Source: DATFRX01 sp035630615
GTDB taxonomy: Bacteria > Actinomycetota > Actinomycetes > Propionibacteriales > Nocardioidaceae
DNA length: 64,000 nucleotides
Direction of reading: 5' to 3'
Assembly: GCA_035630615.1 (NCBI GenBank)
Contig: DASQKI010000075.1
Span: forward strand, 44,452-108,451
Part shown: in pieces, positions 43,366-51,264 of the stretch
How positions within the stretch are numbered: the stretch's first letter is position 1
How the letters are laid out: each line of letters starts with the position of its first letter
The notes under the pieces: model-generated
Database searches by the model: none
Told to the model about the DNA's origin: nothing
Seen by the model: the letters and a program-made list of their open reading frames with translations, nothing else
Position numbers and translations under genes: made by a program

Positions 43366-44055
43366 ATGACGTCGACACTGACCCCGTTGTCGCCAACCGA
43401 CCGCACCAGCCTGCGCCGCGTACGTGAGCGGGCCGAGTCGGACCGCGCCGCGCTGCACAACGTCCTCACAACCGGACTCATGTGCCACTTCGGAGTCGTC
43501 GTCGACGGCAGTCCGCTCGTGTTTCCCACCGTCTACGGGTTCGACCCTGACGGACCCGACCGAGACGGGACCCTCTACCTGCACGGTTCGGTCGCCGCTC
43601 GGTCGCTGCTCGCGGCGCCTGACACCTCGATCTGCGTGACCGTGACGCTGATCGATGGCCTTGTCCTGGCGCGCTCGGCCTTCCACCACTCGATGAACTA
43701 CCGCAGCGCGATGATCGTCGGCACACCTCGCATCGTGACTGACGCGGACGAACGCGATCGGGCGCTCACGATCATCGTCAACCACGTCGTACCTGACCGT
43801 GCGGACACGCTGCGCGCCCACACCCGCAAGGAACTCGCCGCCACCCGGGTGCTGGCATTGCCGCTGCACGAGGCGTCGGTCAAGGCGCGCAGCGGAGACG
43901 TCAACGACGAGCCCGAGGACATCCGCCCAGGCGCATGGGCCGGCGTGCTCCCTGTTCAGATGACGTTTGGTACGCCTCAGACGAACGCCGACTGCGAGCC
44001 TGGAACACCCGCACCCAACGACGTACTCGCCATCGCGGACCGCCCGCGCGGTTGA
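43366..44055 (+). CDS. Pyridoxamine 5'-phosphate oxidase-family (FMN split-barrel) protein
   Basis: A 229-residue flavin-binding split-barrel protein of the PNPOx-like type. LHNVLTTGLMCHFGVVVDGS, FPTVYGFDPDGPDRDGTLYLHGSVAARSLL and SICVTVTLIDGLVLARSAFHHSMNYRS form the barrel strands; the GSVAAR and HHSMNYRS stretches contact phosphate and flavin in relatives. The C-terminal VKARSGDVNDEPEDI-WAG block is common to actinobacterial members annotated as flavin nucleotide-binding proteins; no true PNPOx activity is implied. GAGAAG precedes ATG 43366. Tandem 22-bp arrays lie on both sides. Confidence 0.85.
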   Translation: MTSTLTPLSPTDRTSLRRVRERAESDRAALHNVLTTGLMCHFGVVVDGSPLVFPTVYGFDPDGPDRDGTLYLHGSVAARSLLAAPDTSICVTVTLIDGLVLARSAFHHSMNYRSAMIVGTPRIVTDADERDRALTIIVNHVVPDRADTLRAHTRKELAATRVLALPLHEASVKARSGDVNDEPEDIRPGAWAGVLPVQMTFGTPQTNADCEPGTPAPNDVLAIADRPRG

Positions 44056-44099
44056 GCGGGTCGAAACTCACGGATCGGCGGGTCGGAACTCGCGGATCG
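44056..44099. repeat. Two-unit 22-bp tandem array between the split-barrel gene and parE
   Basis: Two tandem units of 22 bases (44056-44077 and 44078-44099): GCGGGTCGAAACTCACGGATCG and a near copy (20 of 22 identical), directly after the split-barrel stop and four bases before the parE stop. On the minus strand each starts CGATCCG, the core shared with the 43229 array. Confidence 0.8.
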
Positions 44100-44102
44100 G
44101 CG

Positions 44103-46193
44103 TCAGGTGTCGATGCGGTCGGCGTCGAGCTCGTACGCACCCTGGACGATGAAGTCCTTGCGCGGCGCCACCTGATTGCCCATGAGCAGCTCGAAGACGC
44201 CCGTCGCAGCCTCGGCATCGTCGACGGTGATCCGGCGCAGGGTCCGGTGCCGCGGATCCATCGTGGTCTCGGCTAGCTGATCGGCGTCCATCTCACCGAG
44301 GCCCTTGTAGCGCTGCACCGGCTCCTTCCACCGGACGCCCTTCTTGGCGAGCTCGGCAAGCTTCCGCTGCAACTCCGGGTCGGTGTAGGTGTAGACGTAC
44401 TTGTCCATGCCCCGCTTGGGGTTGGTCAGTTCGAGGCGATGCAGCGGCGGCACGGCGGAGTAGACGCGCCCCGCCTCGATCAGCGGTCGAAGATAGCGAA
44501 ACAGCAGCGTCGCCAGCAGGCATCGGATGTGCGCACCGTCGGAGTCGGCGTCTGCCATGAAGATGATCCGCCCGTAGCGAACCTGGTCGATATCGAAGGT
44601 GTGCCCGCTGCCGGCGCCGATGACCTGGATGATCGAGGCGCACTCGACGTTTTTGAGCATGTCGCCGACCGACGCCTTCTGGACGTTGAGGATCTTGCCC
44701 CGGATCGGCAACAGCGCCTGGTATTCGGCGTCGCGGGCGGACTTTGCCGTGCCGAGCGCCGAGTCGCCCTCGACGATGAACAGCTCGGATCGGTCGACAT
44801 CGCTGCTTCGACAGTCGGCGAGCTTGGCCGGCATCGAGCTCGACTCGAGCGCGTTTTTGCGACGCTGGTTGTCGCGCTGCTGCCGAGCGAGTACGCGAGT
44901 GCGCGATGCCGCGACGACCTTGTCCATGACCGTACGAGCCTTGGACTTCGTCGCGCCCTTGGTCGACGTGAGGAACTTCTTCAGCTCACGGGTGACGACC
45001 TTCGCCACGATCGATGTGACGGCCGGGGTGCCGAGCACCTCCTTGGTCTGGCCCTCGAACTGCGGCTCGGCCAGTCGGACCGTGACGACGGTCGTGAGTC
45101 CTTCGAGTACGTCGTCTTTGATGACGTCGGGGTCACTGGCCTTCTGTAGCCGGGTGCCGGGCAGCACGTCGCGGAACGCCTTGACCATCCCGCGCTCGAA
45201 CCCTGACACGTGGGTGCCGCCCTTGGGCGTCGCGATGATGTTGACGAACGACCGGAGCTCGACCTCGTAGCCGGTGCCCCACCGCAGCGCGATGTCGACG
45301 GTGAGCTCGCGCTCGACGTCCTGGGGCGTCATATGGCCCTGGTCGTCGAGCAGCGGCACCGTCTCGGTAAACGTGTCGGAGCCCTGCAGCCGCACGACCG
45401 GCGTCAATGGCTCGTCGGGTGCCAGGAAGTCGCAAAACTCCGAGATCCCGCCGTCGTGGCGGAAGGTCTCCTCGACCGGCTCCGAGCCCCGCTCGTCGCG
45501 GATCACGATCTCCAGGCCCGGGACGAGGAACGACCACTGCCGTGCGCGGGTCAGCAGCTCGTCATAGGAGAACCGCGCTTCCTTGATGAAGATCTGCCGG
45601 TCCGGCCAGAAGCGCACCCGCGTGCCGGTCACGGTCTTCTTGACCCGACCGATTTTGCGCAGCTCGGACTTTGCGTCGAAGTCGGCGTCCGGGCCGTCGC
45701 CGGTGAAGACGCCGGGCAAGCCGCGGCTGAACGACATCAACCAGGTCGCGCTCGACTTGTCGACCTCGGCGTCGAGCCGCGCCGACAGCGCGTTGACGAC
45801 CGAGGCGCCGACGCCGTGCAGGCCCCCGGTCGCGACGTAGGAGCCGCCGCCGAACTTCCCGCCGGCGTGGAGCTTGGTGTAGACGACCTCGACGCCACTG
45901 AGCCCGGTCTTGGGCTCGATGTCCACGGGCACCCCACGGCCGTTGTCGCGCACCTCGGCCGACCCGTCGGGATGCAGCGTCACGACGATCCGATCGCAGA
46001 CGCCCGCGAGCGCCTCGTCGACCGCGTTGTCAACGATTTCCCACAGGCATTGCATCATTCCGCGGGTATCGGTCGAGCCGACGTACATCCCCGGCCGCTT
46101 GCGGACGGCCTCGAGCCCTTCGAGTACGAGCAGATGGCGAGCGTTGTAGGAGGCGTCCACGGAAGCCCCCTTCGCGGTCGTCGGTGCGGTCAC
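44103..46193 (-). CDS. parE: DNA topoisomerase IV subunit B (GyrB/ParE family)
   Basis: A 696-residue ATPase subunit of the type IIA topoisomerase, partner of the parC product. GHKL ATPase motifs: EIVDNAVDEALAG (Asn/Mg site, about residue 50), VRDNGRGVPVDI, and VATGGLHGVGASVVNALS (about 120). Transducer loop QTKEVLG-type GQTKEVLGTPAV follows, then the Toprim domain with EGDSALGTAKS and MADADSDGAHIRCLL. The end PVQRYKGLGEMDADQLAETT is typical of ParE/GyrB. GTG 46193 has GGGAG at good spacing. Convergent with the split-barrel gene. Confidence 0.94.
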   Translation of the reverse strand: MTAPTTAKGASVDASYNARHLLVLEGLEAVRKRPGMYVGSTDTRGMMQCLWEIVDNAVDEALAGVCDRIVVTLHPDGSAEVRDNGRGVPVDIEPKTGLSGVEVVYTKLHAGGKFGGGSYVATGGLHGVGASVVNALSARLDAEVDKSSATWLMSFSRGLPGVFTGDGPDADFDAKSELRKIGRVKKTVTGTRVRFWPDRQIFIKEARFSYDELLTRARQWSFLVPGLEIVIRDERGSEPVEETFRHDGGISEFCDFLAPDEPLTPVVRLQGSDTFTETVPLLDDQGHMTPQDVERELTVDIALRWGTGYEVELRSFVNIIATPKGGTHVSGFERGMVKAFRDVLPGTRLQKASDPDVIKDDVLEGLTTVVTVRLAEPQFEGQTKEVLGTPAVTSIVAKVVTRELKKFLTSTKGATKSKARTVMDKVVAASRTRVLARQQRDNQRRKNALESSSMPAKLADCRSSDVDRSELFIVEGDSALGTAKSARDAEYQALLPIRGKILNVQKASVGDMLKNVECASIIQVIGAGSGHTFDIDQVRYGRIIFMADADSDGAHIRCLLATLLFRYLRPLIEAGRVYSAVPPLHRLELTNPKRGMDKYVYTYTDPELQRKLAELAKKGVRWKEPVQRYKGLGEMDADQLAETTMDPRHRTLRRITVDDAEAATGVFELLMGNQVAPRKDFIVQGAYELDADRIDT

Positions 46194-46547
46194 ACGTCTC
46201 CCTCAATGCTGTGCGCTGACGGTCTCGAACACCAGCATCCTGAGGCTACCGGTCGCAGCCGACGCGCCCATGGCAGCGCGCCGATCAAACGCCCAGAAGC
46301 CCGGGGCCGATCCCTCGTCACGGTACGACGCCGCACGACTACGGAGGTCGATTTGTGTGTTATGCGGGTATGCGATATGGCGCTCTCCGGCACGACCACA
46401 CGCTGACCCTCAACCCTGCTTGCTGGCTGAGCTCCGGCGCGAGATCTCTCACACGCCGAGACCGCCACCTCGGGAAGCATTTGCGGGGACGGTATGTTGA
46501 GCACTACGAAGTCACCAAGCGGCGCCGGGACGAATGGGAGGCCACAC
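46194..46547. other. 354-base divergent intergenic region between parE and the DUF7455 gene
   Basis: No supported gene. A TATGTT at 46493-46498 is a candidate -10 for the DUF7455 gene but no convincing -35 sits at the right distance. Short open frames here have no recognisable domain or ribosome site and are treated as chance. Confidence 0.5.
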
Positions 46548-46778
46548 GTGACGACTGCAGTTGCGAGAAATGCTGACCTTACGGCTGCTGACCGCTGTGA
46601 TCGCTGTGGCGCCCAGGCTTACCTGCGCGTCGAGCTGGCCGGCGGCGGCGAATTGCTGTTCTGCGCGCACCATGCCCGCAAGCATGGCGACCGGCTGTCT
46701 GAGATCGCTCTCTACATCCACGACGAGACCGATCGCCTGGCCGAGACGCCGGCGACGGCACCCGACGAGGAGATCTGA
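46548..46778 (+). CDS. DUF7455 family small zinc-motif protein
   Basis: A 76-residue protein: TAADRCDRCGAQAYLRVELA contains a CxxC pair, and ELLFCAHHARKHGDRL supplies Cys and His, together a likely single-zinc site. This matches the actinobacterial DUF7455 family, regularly encoded near topoisomerase IV B and the housekeeping sigma factor. GTG 46548 is chosen because GGGAGG lies just upstream, although an earlier ATG at 46494 is in frame. Function unknown; zinc-ribbon proteins of this size often bind nucleic acid or RNA polymerase, but nothing here proves it. Confidence 0.88.
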   Translation: MTTAVARNADLTAADRCDRCGAQAYLRVELAGGGELLFCAHHARKHGDRLSEIALYIHDETDRLAETPATAPDEEI

Positions 46779-46810
46779 GACCCGCCGAAGGGTGACGCCC
46801 GTCCGACACA

Positions 46811-47302
46811 ATGGCGGGCATGAGTTCCGCCGGTGAGATCGTGATCGGCCTGGCGATTGCCGTCGGCATCGCGGGCGTCGTCGTACCGATCCTGCCCGGT
46901 GGCTTGTTGGTCGGCGCCGCGATCGGTGTCTGGGCGGCCCTGACCGGCGGCCTCACCGCGTGGTCGATCTTCGCCATCGCGGCGGTTCTGCTCGTGGCCG
47001 CCGGACTCGGCAAATATGTCGTGGCCGAGCGCCATCTCCGCAGCTCAGGGGTTCCTCGCTCCACGATGTTCGTGGGCGCCGCCGTCGGGGTCGTCGGGTT
47101 CTTCGCGATCCCGATCGTCGGACTCGTGGTCGGCTTCATCCTCGGCGTCTATGCGGCCGAGCGATACCGGCTGGCCGACCACCAAAAGGCATGGCGGGCG
47201 ACCGTGGCGGCGCTGAAGGCGAGTGGGCTCGCACTCCTGATCGAGCTGGCCGGCTCACTGCTCGCCGCTAGCGTCTGGGTCTCCGGCCTCGCCATGACCT
47301 GA
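46811..47302 (+). CDS. DUF456 family membrane protein
   Basis: A 163-residue integral membrane protein with about five hydrophobic stretches. The start segment VGIAGVVVPILPGGLLVGAA with the PILPG motif and the Gly-rich GAAVGVVGFFAIPIVGLVVG segment are hallmarks of DUF456. The C-terminal part has a cytoplasmic basic loop (AAERYRLADHQKAWRA) and a last helix. Function unknown. It follows the DUF7455 gene by 32 bases and may be cotranscribed. Confidence 0.88.
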   Translation: MAGMSSAGEIVIGLAIAVGIAGVVVPILPGGLLVGAAIGVWAALTGGLTAWSIFAIAAVLLVAAGLGKYVVAERHLRSSGVPRSTMFVGAAVGVVGFFAIPIVGLVVGFILGVYAAERYRLADHQKAWRATVAALKASGLALLIELAGSLLAASVWVSGLAMT

Positions 47303-47308
47303 TCCCCC

Positions 47309-47890
47309 TCAACGGGCCCGGGCGAGTCGGAGTCGCAGCCGTCGGCGTGCGCCCTCGAGAGCGATGCGTACGGTCGTCTCGTTGGCGTCGAGATCGGCGA
47401 TCAGCTCGGCGTGCTCATCCCGTCCGACCAGCCCGATCGCTCGGATCGCCGCCACCCGTGCTCGCGCCGTGCTGCCAGTCAGCAGGGGCACCAAGGCATC
47501 CGCGGCGCTCGAGAGCTCACGTTGGGCCACGACCTTGGCCGCCATCTCCCGCACCCGCCAGGCCGGATCGCGCAGGGCCGCGACGACGCCCGGCTCGGCG
47601 TACGACATCCAGACGTAGCGCAGGCCACGGGCGGCCCACACCCGCGGCCAATAATTCTGTTCTCGCGCCGCCAGGTGAGGATCGCGCCCGAGTGCTGAGA
47701 CGGCTTGCGCACCGCCGAGGTACGACAGCGGCAGCGGCAACAGCTCGTAGTCGGTGTTGCCCTCCAGCAGGGCGAGGCACATGTCGATGACCGCGTGGAT
47801 GCCGTAGTCGTCGACCGCTTCGGCAATCAAGTCACGTGGATGCGCGTAAAGATCAGACGGCTGCTGTCGTCGGCGCACTCCTCTAGCCAA
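47309..47890 (-). CDS. HEAT-repeat protein
   Basis: A 193-residue alpha-helical protein with HEAT-type repeats in the C-terminal half: PGVVAALRDPAWRVREMAAK, SSAADALVPLLTGSTARARV and AELIADLDANETTVRIALEG. Such repeats serve as protein-binding scaffolds. The N-terminal half (DLIAEAVDDYGIHAVIDMCL) is conserved-looking but unassigned. The start is uncertain: TTG 47890 is used here, and GTG 47878 is an alternative. Convergent with the DUF456 gene (6-base gap). Confidence 0.82.
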   Translation of the reverse strand: MARGVRRRQQPSDLYAHPRDLIAEAVDDYGIHAVIDMCLALLEGNTDYELLPLPLSYLGGAQAVSALGRDPHLAAREQNYWPRVWAARGLRYVWMSYAEPGVVAALRDPAWRVREMAAKVVAQRELSSAADALVPLLTGSTARARVAAIRAIGLVGRDEHAELIADLDANETTVRIALEGARRRLRLRLARAR

Positions 47891-47939
47891 CCACGCCCGA
47901 GCAGACGCACGTCACGTCGTGCTCTGAAAGGATCGACGC

Positions 47940-48509
47940 GTGGTGTCTCTGCACGGTCCGATCGGGCTCGACGACGCGGGACGATCGACGGCGGCTGTCG
48001 GCACCGACGGGGTGGCCATCATGCGCAACCCGTACGACGCCGGAGACATGGGCTACCGCTTCTTCGCCGTCCTCGTGGTCGGCGGGCTGATCGCGGCGAG
48101 CGCCAACAGTATCTGGCCCGACCAGACCGACCTCATCGCACTGGCCTACGGCGCCGCTTTGCTGATTGCGATCGTCCCGCTCATCGTCTATGGCTTCATC
48201 ACCTTGGTCGGAGCGGTTATCGGCACCGCGACGGCACTCGCCCGCCCCCACCGCACGCTGCGGGCGACGAAAGCCGTCTGGCGAACAGCTCGCAGCGACC
48301 GGGTCGAGGAATTCGTCGCGACGATCGACGCAGCGGCAGTACGTCTGGTCATCGACCGCGACGAGATCCGCGACGTCACGGCCGTACGCGGCTGGATACG
48401 ACCTCGCCTGGAGATCGCACTGCGGTCCGGCGAGGTGCATCGGGTCAGCGCCCATGCCTGGTGGCGGCTTCGGCTCTCCAAGCTCGGTCGCGAGCTGCGG
48501 CGGCAGTAG
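47940..48509 (+). CDS. Two-helix membrane protein, unknown function
   Basis: A 189-residue protein with two hydrophobic helices (FFAVLVVGGLIAASANSIWP and YGAALLIAIVPLIVYGFITL, about residues 41-100) and a basic C-terminal cytoplasmic domain (RATKAVWRTARSDRVEEFVA, ending KLGRELRRQ). The layout resembles PH-domain-like membrane proteins but I cannot assign it. GTG at 47940; an internal ATG at 48021 (MRNPYDAGDMGYR) could also serve and would give a more typical N-terminus. Confidence 0.7.
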   Translation: MVSLHGPIGLDDAGRSTAAVGTDGVAIMRNPYDAGDMGYRFFAVLVVGGLIAASANSIWPDQTDLIALAYGAALLIAIVPLIVYGFITLVGAVIGTATALARPHRTLRATKAVWRTARSDRVEEFVATIDAAAVRLVIDRDEIRDVTAVRGWIRPRLEIALRSGEVHRVSAHAWWRLRLSKLGRELRRQ

Positions 48510-48600
48510 ACGGACGGGCCACGATCAGGCCCGGACCGCTGCACCATCGTGTCTGGCAGCCTTACAGACACGTCAAGCGTTCAGTGGTTACGGTGGTGTG

Positions 48601-49401
48601 GTGTCGATCTGGACGCGGTTGAGACGGCCAGCTCAGCCACTGATGTTGCTGCCCGACGCGTTGGAGGCCCTCGGCGAGGACGGGGCCATGGGCAGTTACA
48701 GCGCTGAGGTGCCGCTGACTTCCATCGTCGGAAGCACAGCGCGGCAAAACGACTTCGACGCCGACTTCGCCTTGGTCAACAAGGCGTTGGAAACCCGCCA
48801 TCGGCAGGTCGCCGAGACGTTCAGGGACGGCGGGTTTCCGCCGCCGCTGGAGCTGGTTCGGTTGGGCGAGTTGTATTTCGTCCGCGACGGCCATCATCGA
48901 GTCTCGGTTGCCCGCTCTCTGGGTTGGGACAGCCTGCCGGCCACGGTGTTGCGGGTGTGCACCGTGGCTTACGCCATGTGCTGTCTGCGTGCGGCTCACC
49001 TCGACAGCAAGGCGGCCGAGCGCAGGTTTCTGCAGCGCATCCCGCTGCCCAACGACGTTCGTCAGGATCTGTGGCTGGACAGCCCGGCCGACTGGGTGCG
49101 CCTCACCGAGGCGGCCGAGGCGTGGGCCCATCGGCAGCGAGGCGCCGCCGCCGACCTCACCGGTCACGACCTCGCCTGCGCATGGTGGGAGCAGGAAGTG
49201 CTGCCAGTCCTGCGCCAACTCCGGAGCGACGACGTCGGGATGGGACTGCGCGATGTGCAGCTCTACATCACCGCCATGGCCGTGCGGGACAGCCTCGGCG
49301 CCCTCGACTGGCCGCCCGATCTCACCGAACGGATGCGTGCCGGCAAGAGCTGCTGCTCCCCCGCGCCAGGTGAAGTGCTGCGATATGACGCCACGGCCTA
49401 G
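48601..49401 (+). CDS. ParB/Srx-fold protein
   Basis: A 266-residue protein. Its central part VPLTSIVGSTARQNDFDADF, LELVRLGELYFVRDGHHRVS and VARSLGWDSLPATVLRV has the layout of the ParB N-terminal/sulfiredoxin-like fold, including the DGHHR motif that binds nucleotide in that superfamily. The rest is helical (AEAWAHRQRGAAADLTGHDL), without a recognised DNA-binding domain, and ends with a CC pair. It is not the chromosomal ParB (no ParA, no HTH). GTG 48601 is used. It is followed directly by a transporter remnant. Confidence 0.72.
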   Translation: MSIWTRLRRPAQPLMLLPDALEALGEDGAMGSYSAEVPLTSIVGSTARQNDFDADFALVNKALETRHRQVAETFRDGGFPPPLELVRLGELYFVRDGHHRVSVARSLGWDSLPATVLRVCTVAYAMCCLRAAHLDSKAAERRFLQRIPLPNDVRQDLWLDSPADWVRLTEAAEAWAHRQRGAAADLTGHDLACAWWEQEVLPVLRQLRSDDVGMGLRDVQLYITAMAVRDSLGALDWPPDLTERMRAGKSCCSPAPGEVLRYDATA

Positions 49402-49407
49402 GACCGC

Positions 49408-49566
49408 GTGGCGTGGGTGATGGTCCTGCTGGCAGCACTCGCGCTGCTCGCAGTCGTCTTTGTCGCGGCCTTCCTCCCCGAGACGAAACACATGCCGCTG
49501 GAGGAAGTGACCGCTGCCTTCGAGAGGAAGGCAACCGGGCGGAAGCCGCAGCGAGCGCGCATCTGA
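49408..49566 (+). pseudogene. C-terminal remnant of an MFS sugar porter
   Basis: Fifty-two codons encode a last transmembrane helix (VMVLLAALALLAVVFVAAFL) followed by PETKHMPLEEVTAAFERK. PETK-x-x-P-L-E-E is the diagnostic tail of the sugar-porter branch of the MFS. Nothing of the preceding eleven helices remains upstream: the ParB-fold gene ends seven bases before. The fragment shows that a transporter gene was once here and was truncated by deletion. It is too short for a function. Confidence 0.75.
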
Positions 49567-49683
49567 TCGTGCCCGACGTCCTTTCCGGGCTCGGGGACGG
49601 GACCTTTGCCCCGGCGCGATTATGGACGCGGATTCGGTCGCTCCGAGCGGTGGAGGCAGCCACGTGAACGCAGTGGAGGACGC

Positions 49684-50640
49684 GTGAAGGCCGTCGTCTA
49701 CGACCGGTACGGGGACCCTGACGTGTTGCGGCTCGACGACGTCCCGAAACCGTCGCCCATCGCCGGCCAGGTGCTGGTGAAGGTCGCGGCGACGTCGATC
49801 AACCTCAGCGATTGGGAGTGCCTTCGCGGTGCGCCCTTCTACGCGCGGATCGGTGGGCTTCGCACGCCGAAGCGCCGGATACTCGGATCCGACATCGCCG
49901 GCCGCATCGAGGCCGTCGGCGCTGGCGTCACCCGATTCCAGCCGGGTGACGAGGTGTACGGCGACAACCTCCAGCTCATGGGTGGCTTCGCCGAGTACGC
50001 GGTCGCACCCGACTCGACACTCGCCCCTAAGCCTGCCGAGCTGACGTTTGCCGATGCATCGACCATCCCCCAGGCCGGCGCGATCGCCCTGCAGGGTACG
50101 GCGCGCGCCGCGGAGGGGCGTCGGATGCTGATCAACGGCGGTGGTGGGGGCTCGGGCTCGTTCGCCATCCAGCTGGCCAAGCGCCTCGGTGCGCACGTGA
50201 CCGGTGTCGACAACGGCGGCAAGCTGGAGTTCATGCGGTCGCTGGGTGCCGACGAGGTGATCGACTACCGCCGGGACGACTTCACTCGCGGCCACGAGCC
50301 GTACGACTTCATCTTGGACCTGGTCGCGCATCGGTCCGTGTTCGCCTGTCGTCGCGCGCTGGCTCCGGGCGGCCGGTATCGATGCGTCGGCGGGTCCGTG
50401 CGGGCGCTGCTACGCGTGCTCACGATCGGCGCGGCAGCCGGGCGCGCCACCGGCCGCCGAATAGGCGTGCTCATCGTCAAGCAGGGTCCCGCTCACTTCG
50501 AGCCCCTGGCCGACCGGTGCCTCGCCGGCGAAGTAAACATCCACATCGACCGCACCTTCGGCCTGAATAACCTTCCAGAAGCCCTCGCCCATGTCGGTGA
50601 GGGCCGCGCCCTCGGCAAGGTCGTCGTCACCCCACGCTAG
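49684..50640 (+). CDS. Zinc-independent MDR oxidoreductase (quinone oxidoreductase-like)
   Basis: A 318-residue medium-chain dehydrogenase/reductase. N-terminal GroES-like domain: MKAVVYDRYGDPDVLRLDDV, SDIAGRIEAVGAGVTRFQPG (about 75-95). The Rossmann domain has NGGGGGSGSFAIQLAKRLGA (about 155-174) with the GxGxxG variant. No catalytic zinc cysteines are present, so it is of the NADPH:quinone or enoyl reductase class. GTG 49684 is preceded by GGAGGA five bases away. Not obviously in an operon. Confidence 0.93.
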   Translation: MKAVVYDRYGDPDVLRLDDVPKPSPIAGQVLVKVAATSINLSDWECLRGAPFYARIGGLRTPKRRILGSDIAGRIEAVGAGVTRFQPGDEVYGDNLQLMGGFAEYAVAPDSTLAPKPAELTFADASTIPQAGAIALQGTARAAEGRRMLINGGGGGSGSFAIQLAKRLGAHVTGVDNGGKLEFMRSLGADEVIDYRRDDFTRGHEPYDFILDLVAHRSVFACRRALAPGGRYRCVGGSVRALLRVLTIGAAAGRATGRRIGVLIVKQGPAHFEPLADRCLAGEVNIHIDRTFGLNNLPEALAHVGEGRALGKVVVTPR

Positions 50641-50735
50641 CGACCGCTCAGAGTGGGCGCGATCGAGAAATTCGCGCGTCCGACCCAACCCTCTGACCCA
50701 CTGCCGGAGTCAGGTCAGCGAAGGGGTGGTGTCAG

Positions 50736-51263
50736 ATGATGTGCAGCGTGACCAGCGGCCCGGAAGCGCCCACTTTCGAGGAGTACGCCGTCAGCGCCTG
50801 GCCGTCGCTCTACCGCTGCGCCTATCTGCTCGCCGGCAACCACGCGGACGCCGAGGACATCGCACAGCAGACGCTGTTGAAGGCGTATCGATTCTGGTCA
50901 CGGGTCAGCCAGTCGGAATCGCCGGAGGCGTACGTCCGGCGGGTCCTCACCAACACCTTCCTGTCGACCCGACGCCCGAAGAAGCGACGGTTGGAGCTCT
51001 TGACCGACAGCCCAGCCGAGTACGAACCCGCGCCCGCACCCCGCGGGCCCGAGGACCGGATGCTGGTCTGGCCGCATGTGAAGTCGCTGCCGCCGAGTCA
51101 GCGCGCGGTGATCGTGCTGCGCTACTACGAGGACCTGAGCGAGCAGGAGATCGCCGATGCTCTCGGCTGCTCGCGCGGCAGCGTGAAGTCCGCCGCGCAC
51201 CACGCCCTCAAGACGCTGCGAGCCGCCCTCGCCTCCCAGAGCACGGACGGGAAGGACAACTGA
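50736..51263 (+). CDS. SigE-family ECF RNA polymerase sigma factor
   Basis: A 175-residue sigma factor with region 2 (SLYRCAYLLAGNHADAEDIA, QQTLLKAYRFW) and region 4 (QRAVIVLRYYEDLSEQEIAD, ALGCSRGSVKSAAHHALKTL). The pattern is of the actinobacterial SigE-like family (TIGR02983 type), whose partner is a membrane protein encoded downstream, as here. The ATG at 50736 has a second ATG at 50739. It is the intact counterpart of the decayed sigma locus at 7.6-8.7 kb. Confidence 0.94.
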   Translation: MMCSVTSGPEAPTFEEYAVSAWPSLYRCAYLLAGNHADAEDIAQQTLLKAYRFWSRVSQSESPEAYVRRVLTNTFLSTRRPKKRRLELLTDSPAEYEPAPAPRGPEDRMLVWPHVKSLPPSQRAVIVLRYYEDLSEQEIADALGCSRGSVKSAAHHALKTLRAALASQSTDGKDN

Positions 51264-51264
51264 C

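Noticed and set aside
46194..46547. Possible riboswitch or structured leader upstream of the DUF7455 gene
   Set aside because: No conserved riboswitch core or strong terminator/antiterminator pair could be recognised by eye.
46355..46576. Open frame MCYAGMRYGALR in the parE-DUF7455 gap
   Set aside because: No ribosome site, no conserved motif, and it overlaps the well-supported DUF7455 start.
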